A stretch of 14,426 nt of DNA from a bacterium (lineage in GTDB: Bacteria; Planctomycetota; J058; JAJDCP01): positions 1 through 14,426 of the forward strand of contig JAUIEM010000256.1 in the NCBI GenBank assembly GCA_030428695.1. Reading direction: 5' to 3'. The notes beneath the pieces were generated by a model. That model searched no databases. It worked only from the letters and a program-made list of their open reading frames with translations, and was not told the DNA's origin. The position numbers and the translations under genes were made by a program. Shown here piece after piece: positions 14,215 through 14,426 of this stretch (within the stretch, counting starts at the first letter, position 1; every line of letters starts with the position of its first letter).

Positions 14215-14426
14215 CGGTCCTCCTTTCCCCTTTGGCTGTACGGGCTGGCGGGCGGTGTGGTTTGTGGGGGTTGGCTCCTTCTGGGCAGGATAGTCGAACG
14301 TGGGGGGGCGCGCAGGGGATCGCCGGGGACGCAGGACCCGCGGTTGCGGGCGGACGGGAGCGTGACGCCGAGGGAGCGAGCCCGGGGCCGGAGCGGGCAT
14401 GGCGCACGGAGGTCTGGAAGCCCCCA
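14215..14426. other. Leader region upstream of the metallopeptidase gene
   Basis: It contains the AGGAGG ribosome-binding site and a less GC-rich stretch on the minus strand with TATCCT near 14290 as a possible -10, but no matching -35. The rest is GC-rich to the window edge. I see no gene. Confidence 0.4.

Noticed and set aside
14215..14400. N-terminal extension of the metallopeptidase to ATG 14400
   Set aside because: The added 62 residues are Pro/Arg-rich and precede a perfect ribosome-binding site and Sec signal at 14214, so the extension is non-coding.

Overview
The window is a GC-rich (roughly 70% by eye) bacterial segment in which every gene I can support reads on the minus strand. 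The very long plus-strand open frames are antisense shadows of GC-rich codons. Exported proteins dominate: two lipoproteins with a recognisable lipobox, a PAD-type lipoprotein, Sec-exported helical-repeat proteins, carboxypeptidase-regulatory-like repeats and a TPR/HExxH peptidase. Together with repeat-rich spacers this suggests an uncultured Gram-negative bacterium of the Planctomycetota or Myxococcota kind. No marker gene fixes the phylum, so this is a weak inference.

Reading in the direction of transcription, from high to low coordinates. (1) 14214-12487 encodes a secreted TPR protein with a C-terminal HEVAH zinc-peptidase domain. (2) 12290-10263 encodes a membrane-anchored protein with an Arg/Glu/Asp repeat stalk and about six beta-sandwich repeats. 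It overlaps by 4 nt with (3) 10266-8404, an open frame joining a TerB-like N-terminus to an FHA-GGDEF diguanylate cyclase. A good promoter lies inside the joint, so this may be two genes. (4) A small exported protein (8380-7862) overlaps by 4 nt with a MarR-family regulator (7865-7467). This is followed by a small membrane protein (7430-7018) that carries a frameshift.

(5) 6921-5092 is the most notable gene. It is a lipoprotein version of the animal-type, calcium-dependent protein-arginine deiminase (PAD), with the middle and catalytic domains and all four catalytic residues, but with a lipobox and a Gly/Ser and Thr-Pro linker where the animal N-terminal domain would be. A HEAT-like exported protein (5069-4023) follows 22 nt later with the same ribosome-binding sequence, and then a hairpin terminator.

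(6) 3413-4022 is a gene-free spacer built from inverted repeats and GC-rich palindromes. (7) 3412-1451 is a helical-repeat lipoprotein interrupted by one in-frame TAG at 2653-2651. The sequence after the TAG is plainly coding-like but has no usual start codon for 162 nt. (8) 1454-1, overlapping the previous stop by 4 nt, is a collagen-like, Gly-Gly-Xaa-rich lipoprotein cut by the window edge.

Taken together, the cluster looks like a cell-envelope module: surface repeat proteins, a secreted arginine-modifying enzyme, an exported peptidase, and c-di-GMP and MarR regulators. Two neighbouring exported proteins carry dense arginine tracts, which makes them conceivable substrates of the PAD. That link is inference.
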